From positions 1 through 64,000 of the forward strand of contig NZ_JNIJ01000034.1 in assembly GCF_000701345.1 (NCBI RefSeq): DNA of 64,000 nt, given 5' to 3'. Positions 63,573 to 64,000 of the stretch are shown here, in pieces. The translations under genes were made by a program, and so were the position numbers. Positions within the stretch are counted from its first letter, which is position 1, and each line of letters opens with the position of its first letter. The notes beneath the pieces were generated by a model, which saw only the letters and a program-made list of their open reading frames with translations, searched no databases and had not been told where the DNA came from. The stretch is from Bradyrhizobium sp. URHD0069. GTDB taxonomy: Bacteria; Pseudomonadota; Alphaproteobacteria; Rhizobiales; Xanthobacteraceae.

Positions 63573-64000
63573 GTGACCGGCCGGAGCTTCCAGACACTGG
63601 TTGCGCTCGTCCTGTCGGCTTGCTGGGCATTGGCTCTGGGATTCGTTCACTGGAAAGGCGACGTTCCATTTCTTGACCGCACCGAGGGCGCGCTGACTGA
63701 TCTGCGCATGATCGCGCGCGGGGAAAGAGCCGCGCCGGACCTGGTCACCATCGTGGCTATCGACGATGTCACGGCGGGGAAGAAAGGCGGCTATCCGCTG
63801 CCGCGCGCCGATCTCGCCGCAATCGTCGATGCGATTGCGCGGTTCGAACCCCGCGTCATCGCGGTCGATTTGCTGCTGCTCGATCACGGGAACGGCCGCG
63901 GCGACGCAGCCCTGGCGCAGGTATTCGACAAACGCCCAACCGCTATCGCCGCGGCCGCAGTCTTTCCCGAAGCAAAACAATTGATCGCTACGGAGGAAGG
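63573..64000 (+). CDS. CHASE2-domain protein, N-terminal part (runs off the window)
   Basis: From GTG 63573 the frame stays open to the window edge (142 codons plus). It starts with a transmembrane helix (TLVALVLSACWALALGFV) and continues as a CHASE2 periplasmic sensor: FLDRTEGALTDLRMIARGE, PDLVTIVAIDD, YPLPRADLAAIVDAIAR, PRVIAVDLLLLD. Such proteins usually end in an adenylate cyclase, kinase or GGDEF domain; the C-terminus is outside the window, so the output is not known. It follows the FecR gene by 22 bp. Confidence 0.82.
   Translation, partial: MTGRSFQTLVALVLSACWALALGFVHWKGDVPFLDRTEGALTDLRMIARGERAAPDLVTIVAIDDVTAGKKGGYPLPRADLAAIVDAIARFEPRVIAVDLLLLDHGNGRGDAALAQVFDKRPTAIAAAAVFPEAKQLIATEE

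Overview
The window looks like a chromosomal segment of a Bradyrhizobium/Rhodopseudomonas-type alphaproteobacterium (family Nitrobacteraceae). This rests on the high GC, the many recognisable Bradyrhizobium-style proteins and gene orders, and the dispersed palindromic repeats between genes. It is mostly housekeeping and metabolic chromosome. I see no integrase, transposase, phage module, CRISPR array or plasmid function, and only one RNA gene, tRNA-Pro(CGG).

Layout. 1-4137 is gene-poor: a noncoding repeat-like stretch, three Bradyrhizobium-type hypothetical proteins and a 231-bp tandem repeat. 4138-9103 holds a VOC ring-cleavage-type dioxygenase, an enoyl-CoA hydratase, a secreted 5'-nucleotidase, an HDAC-family deacetylase and xseB. 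9263-16406 holds a membrane-associated alpha/beta hydrolase, dxs, a decayed nucleoside deoxyribosyltransferase, tlyA, an overlapping TrmA/RlmD-type RNA methyltransferase and a second methyltransferase. 16546-25020 holds a DUF1194 protein, a Sel1-like protein, a ClpS2-like adaptor, an adenylate cyclase, aroC, a histidine phosphatase and fabI (all three on the minus strand), then an ECF sigma factor with its anti-sigma factor. 25412-28898 holds a CbpA-like DnaJ, a lipoprotein, pdxH, an SDR and a small Cys protein.

29037-40742 holds corA, an L,D-transpeptidase followed by a duplicated fragment of its own 3' end, an extensin-like protein, an acyl-CoA ligase, a DUF1499 protein, an MBL hydrolase, glutaryl-CoA dehydrogenase, a RibB fused to a degenerate cyclohydrolase II domain, and a CPA2 antiporter. 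41017-48301 holds an aminotransferase, an enolase-superfamily enzyme, a Tat-exported amidohydrolase, PhoD and several very small secreted or membrane proteins. 48673-51491 is a translationally coupled pair: a phospholipase D/VTT membrane fusion and an EEP-family phosphodiesterase. 51753-57298 holds tRNA-Pro, tsaC/sua5, an FAD-linked oxidase, an SRAP/YedK protein, a NUDIX hydrolase and small proteins. 57528-64000 holds dihydroorotase, then ygfZ-tag-HD (start/stop overlaps), a tyrosine phosphatase, an NrtR-like regulator, and a FecR-domain protein beside a CHASE2 protein cut by the window edge.

Functional threads are isoprenoid, aromatic, fatty-acid, riboflavin, B6 and pyrimidine biosynthesis; envelope work (L,D-transpeptidase, extensin-like, Tat-exported hydrolases, PLD/VTT); and nucleotide or stress signalling (cyclases, ECF sigma, NrtR-like). 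I did not find a convincing wholly new system. The best leads are the PLD-VTT/EEP pair, the FecR/CHASE2 pair, the RibBX-type protein, the membrane-inserted hydrolase, the small Cys-motif protein at 458-1006, and two decayed or duplicated gene fragments.
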